DNA of 60,000 nucleotides, from contig NC_064036.1 of the NCBI RefSeq assembly GCF_932526225.1, positions 994,001 through 1,054,000 of the forward strand, in the 5' to 3' direction. This stretch comes from Nematostella vectensis. Lineage: Eukaryota > Cnidaria > Anthozoa > Actiniaria > Edwardsiidae. The notes beneath the pieces are model-generated. The model saw nothing but the letters and a program-made list of their open reading frames with translations, had not been told where the DNA came from and ran no database searches. Positions 57,101 to 60,000 of the stretch are shown piece by piece (the stretch's first letter is position 1; every line of letters begins with the position of its first letter). A program made the position numbers and the translations under genes.

Positions 57101-59734
57101 TCCGTCAGGCCTAGCGCTACCCTTATTTACCCTACACTATCCACACTTCCCTCTAGCCAACTCAACCCTACCCTTATTTACCCTACACTATCCACACTTC
57201 CCTCTAGCTCACTCAACCCTACCCTTATTTACCCTACACTATCCACACCTCCCCCTAGCCCACTCAACCCTAACCTTATTTACCCTACACTCTCCACACT
57301 TCCCTCTAGCTCACTCAACCCTACCCTTATTTACCCTACACTATCCACACTTCCCTCTAGCCAACTCAGCCCTACCCTTATTTACCCTACACTATCCACA
57401 CTTCCCTCTAGCCCACTCAACCCTACCCTTATTTACCCTACACTATCCACACTTCCCTCTAGCCCACTCAGCCCTACCCTTATTTACCCTACACTATCCA
57501 CACTTCCCTCTAGCTCACTCAACCCTACCCTTATTTACCCTACACTATCCACACCTCCCTCTAGCCCACTCAACCCTACCCTTATTTACCCTACACTATC
57601 CACACTTCTCTCTAGCCCACTCAGCCCTACCCTTATTTACCCTACACTATCCACACTTCCTTCTAGCCCACTCAGCCCTACCCTTATTTTCCCTACACTA
57701 TCCACACTTCCCTCTAGCTGAATCAACCCTATGCTAACCAGCCAACGCCTACGTCTCTTCTCCGACAAAGGGATAATGTTCAAATGGAGGCATACAAAAT
57801 ACCCTATCCAACATACACCTTCTCAACACCGTGTTGATGGGTTCCCGTCTCCAACATGCCCATCTTACCTATACTTGCTAACTTCCTAGGCCAGCCCCAT
57901 ATCTTACCTACACTTGCTAACTTCCTAGGCCAGCCGCATGTCTTACCACCTATCTTATCGTACCTGTGAGATGACATACTCGTAGTGCGATGAAATCTCG
58001 GAGAACACCTTGGACTGCAGAACAGGGTTTGTCTTAAGCCCGTGAAAGTAAACCCATTGTGTTCCTGAATAATTGATGATATGGTTAGACACATACTTAA
58101 AGCCGCATTGTCACCAGTTCAACCATCAACCGACAAGAGACAAAAGAATCTATCAGAATCCGCGCTATTTGATAGGCTATCCGCTCAAAAATATCAGTCA
58201 CATCCTCAATAAAATTGTTTTTAAAAGAAACACTGCTTTTGAAATATTTTTCGCGTTTTCCGTTAAAAATCATGGGATTACGTAACAACTTGTTACGTAA
58301 TCGACCCAAAGTAAACTGGTGACAATGCGGCTTTAAGCAGCAAGGCCTACACCCTTTTGGGATGGGAGGAGGGGACGTCGAGTACCCTTCACACTAGGAT
58401 GGGTTAGGCGAGGCAAAGACGAAAAACATTCAAGTAAACCCTACCCAGTGTCGAGTGTCCAATGTATCTGATGTCATGCTTATTGACCTTACCCAGTGTC
58501 GAGGATCCAATGTATCTGATGTCATGCTTATTGACCTAACCCAGTGTCGAGTATCCAATGTATCTGATGTCATGCTTATTGACCTAACCCAGTGTCGAGT
58601 ATCCAATGTTTCTGATGTCATGCTTATTGACCTTACCGAGTGTCGAGTATCCAATGTATCTGATGCCATGCTTATTGCAGAAACGTCTGGCCTTGCGATC
58701 CTGGTGGAACGGGTCAAACCAGTTTTGGACGGCGGAAACCGGAACCGTAGCGAAATTGACCAATTCCTGTAGTTCGTCGACATTAAAGTTGCTGACACCA
58801 AGGCTTCGTATCTTTCCCTGTCGGTGGAGCTCTTCCATCGCTTTCCAACTCTCTTTCCATGTACCCCTGGGCTCACCTGGCGATGAAATGAGAATTAGAA
58901 TCAGTGGCAAACAATCATTTGAACAGTTCATAATAGTCTTCTTTTTAAAATCACCAGAAAGTCATTTCCAAGGGGCTTTTGCGTTCGTAAGCAGAATTGT
59001 AAGAAAGTAAAAACACAGGGTTTCCAATAATGACATTCTTCAAGGCAAATAAACACCTATTCTATTTGATAAGGGTCAATGCGCAGTCATTGTATCAAAT
59101 GTAGAAAGCATAGCATTTGACGATCCTTCAATAAGAAATTACCAGCTTTTTGACGGTCAAGGGAGGGGGGGGGGGGCTATGCCCTAGGAACATACCTTCA
59201 GCGCAGGTTAGAAGAAAGTCGTCACACGTCTTTGAGTGAATCAAGAACAAGTCGATGTAATCTGTACTGAGCGCTCTTAAAGACATTTCCACAGACTTCA
59301 GAGTGGGTTCGTAGCCGAGATAGCGAGGGTGCAACTTGGTGATTATGAAGATATCCTTGCGTGGAATACCGCTGTCTGCGATGGCTTTGGCCACTTGGGG
59401 CTCCGACAAAGGGTACCCTTGAGCAGTGTCTATCAACCTGAGAACATTTCAGGGAATTTTAAACGCGCCTCAGAAGGGCATAGATTAACGAGAAGATGTG
59501 CGTGAGTGCCACTGTGAATCTCTTGTGATATCTAGTAGGTTGTATTTTCATTCAAACTCTTTATTTCGACAAATTTCCAGGGCGGAATTGCGTGCCTGAA
59601 GTGATCCCTTGAAAGTATGACAATGTCTTCGGAGCTGCACATTATACCATACCTGTAACCCGTTTCGAGCGCAGTCTTGACCACCGACAGTGTGTCTTCT
59701 CCCAGAGTCGCAGTTCCAAACCCCATGACCGGCA
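52554..59734 (-). CDS. Aldo-keto reductase / ShKT / PQQ beta-propeller fusion protein, 5' partial
   Basis: Nine exons (minus): 59734-59653, 59437-59196, 58876-58637, 58064-57964, 56906-56726, 54464-54354, 54114-53573, 53312-53049, 52820-52554. All are GT-AG and phases agree across both domain borders (AKR exon ends phase 1, ShKT exon enters phase 1 and leaves phase 1, PQQ exon enters phase 1), so one transcript is the simplest model. About 676 codons are visible; the first exon(s) lie right of the window. Functionally it would be a NADPH-dependent carbonyl reductase tethered to a propeller scaffold. A gene boundary hidden in the 2.2-kb intron 56725-54465 is the main alternative. Ends with TAA at 52554. 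Confidence 0.82.
54354..54464 (-). CDS. ShKT-domain exon within the fusion gene
   Basis: A 111-base exon encoding a six-cysteine module: ECVDLEADCPQKAEAGQC, then C-x-x-x-C-x-x-C at the end (NCKKSCKLCG). The spacing fits the ShKT family, common in cnidarian and nematode extracellular enzymes and also in potassium-channel toxins. Here it is an internal domain of an enzyme, so a toxin role is not implied. ShKT modules usually need an oxidising compartment, suggesting that the protein is secreted; the N-terminus is missing, so a signal peptide cannot be checked. Confidence 0.88.
54846..56741. repeat. 31-bp minisatellite seeded on an AKR-exon splice donor
   Basis: About 61 copies. On the minus strand units read CTTGACCGAGGTGAAG then GTAAGATATGTTGAA. 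Exon 56906-56726 ends CTTGACCGAGGTGAAG before GTAAGATATG, so 16 exon bases and the donor are copied. About half of the units have GTATGA instead of GTAAGA. A higher-order duplication of 718 bp is visible: the block starting near 54880 recurs near 55598, including the single 36-base variant with tactgtgtc. Confidence 0.97.
56726..59734 (-). CDS. Aldo-keto reductase domain exons
   Basis: Five exons give an AKR barrel. Seen in order: VPVMGFGTATLGEDT; LIDTAQGYPLSEPQVAKAI with the catalytic Asp (LIDTA) and Tyr (GY); IFIITKLHPRY with the catalytic Lys; YIDLFLIHSK with the catalytic His; GKIRSLGVSNFNVDELQEL; VVLRWAIHQNVTVIPRSRNS, the NADPH-binding C-terminal part. The full Asp-Tyr-Lys-His tetrad is thus present, so the enzyme should be active. 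The segment GTQWVYFHGLKTNPVLQSKV departs from the usual family sequence. The exon ending at 58637 and the exon ending at 56726 both have donors that seed minisatellites. Confidence 0.92.
57108..57716. repeat. 51-bp pyrimidine-rich minisatellite in the AKR intron
   Basis: About 12 copies of ccctacccttatttacccta plus cactatccacacttccctct plus agcccactcaa, in the intron between exons 58064-57964 and 56906-56726. The edges lie 200 or more bases from both splice sites. On the minus strand units carry AGG before GTAAAT, only loosely donor-like. The unit equals 17 codons and is open in two plus frames; I do not think these are coding. Confidence 0.95.
58097..58336. mobile_element. MITE-like element with TTAA ends and an internal palindrome
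   Basis: TTAA at 58097-58100 and 58333-58336 bounds perfect 19-base inverted ends AGCCGCATTGTCACCAGTT. A TTAA duplication is typical of piggyBac-type elements (inference). Inside, 58276-58302 is a perfect 27-base palindrome with arms GATTACGTAACAA. No coding capacity. It lies in the AKR intron just upstream of the 48-bp array. Confidence 0.85.
58433..58680. repeat. 48-bp, five-copy tandem repeat seeded on an AKR-exon donor
   Basis: On the minus strand the exon 58876-58637 ends CATTGGATACTCGACACTCG before GTAAGGTC, and four more copies of the last 41 exon bases plus donor follow in the intron. Starting from the exon, the copies read GTAAGG (true donor), GTTAGG, GTTAGG, GTAAGG, GTAGGG, so two decoys are disabled. 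In frame the unit would add 16 residues ending IGYSTLG, then hit a stop at the second GGTTAG. Confidence 0.95.
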
Positions 59735-60000
59735 CTACAAACAGGAAAAAAAGAGAGTACTTAGAACAGGGATGGAAAGCATGGTAACACGTAGCCCTCT
59801 CCTCAGGCACCAATTATACCAGGAGTAGATTCCTGTGCTATGGGTAATATGCGCATGAAGAAGACTGAAAACGAACAAATTAAAAAAGGGTTTCTTGAAA
59901 CCCTTTTGAAAGTCACGAGTTAGGAGGAGGCTGAATCAAACCTAGAATATACATAACATACTAGTATAGCCGCTGGCCAAGAGAACGTCAGCGGGCCGCT

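Noticed and set aside
57023-57737. Two long Pro/Ser/Thr/Leu-rich plus-strand frames
   Set aside because: They are the 51-bp intronic satellite in the AKR gene.

Overview
The window is eukaryotic and animal: coding sequence sits in small, phase-consistent GT-AG exons, and the genes are metazoan Rho-signalling regulators. An ShKT cysteine domain fused into an enzyme, compact introns and the overall texture suggest a cnidarian, most likely an anthozoan such as Nematostella; this species guess is inference. No rRNA, tRNA, CRISPR array or bacterial operon was seen.

Layout. (1) 1-22351, minus strand: p190RhoGAP (ARHGAP5/35 family), 15 exons from the start codon at 22351 into the RhoGAP domain, running off the left edge. 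(2) 23810-26816, plus strand: a two-exon gene for a 180-residue protein I do not recognise, divergent from p190RhoGAP across 1.46 kb. (3) 28391-47276, minus: a complete 21-exon DNMBP/Tuba gene (five N-terminal SH3 domains, coiled coil, DH, BAR, two C-terminal SH3 domains; 1602 residues). (4) 39621-39986 (plus, inside a Tuba intron) and 50268-49800 (minus, intergenic): two copies of one small intronless gene, the second frameshifted. (5) 52554-59734, minus: an unusual gene joining an aldo-keto reductase, an ShKT domain and a PQQ-type beta-propeller, running off the right edge. About 2 Mb-scale gene order cannot be judged, but p190RhoGAP (Rho off-switch) and Tuba (Cdc42 GEF and membrane/actin scaffold) being neighbours on one strand is notable.

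Roughly 19 kb of the window is minisatellite: twelve arrays with units of 25-82 bp. The striking pattern is their position. Five arrays begin exactly at a real splice donor of the host gene and each unit copies the last 9-41 exon bases plus the GT donor (616-1772, 33018-35020, 35919-37300, 54846-56741, 58433-58680). A sixth (11063-16190, 82-bp unit, about 62 copies) contains a real splice acceptor, and the exon's first 30 or so bases are the last repeat unit. A seventh (2612-3432) abuts an acceptor within 10 bases, and a two-copy, 24-bp duplication of a donor at 6095-6143 looks like an early stage of the same process. Thus true splice sites sit at the end of long ladders of near-perfect decoy sites. 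I consider this splice-junction-seeded minisatellite family the most interesting feature here.

Other elements are short inverted-repeat elements (MITE-like) at 26014-26145, 47930-48130, 49105-49248 and 58097-58336. Exon limits were derived by hand from splice consensus, reading-frame phase and similarity to remembered vertebrate families; no search was run.
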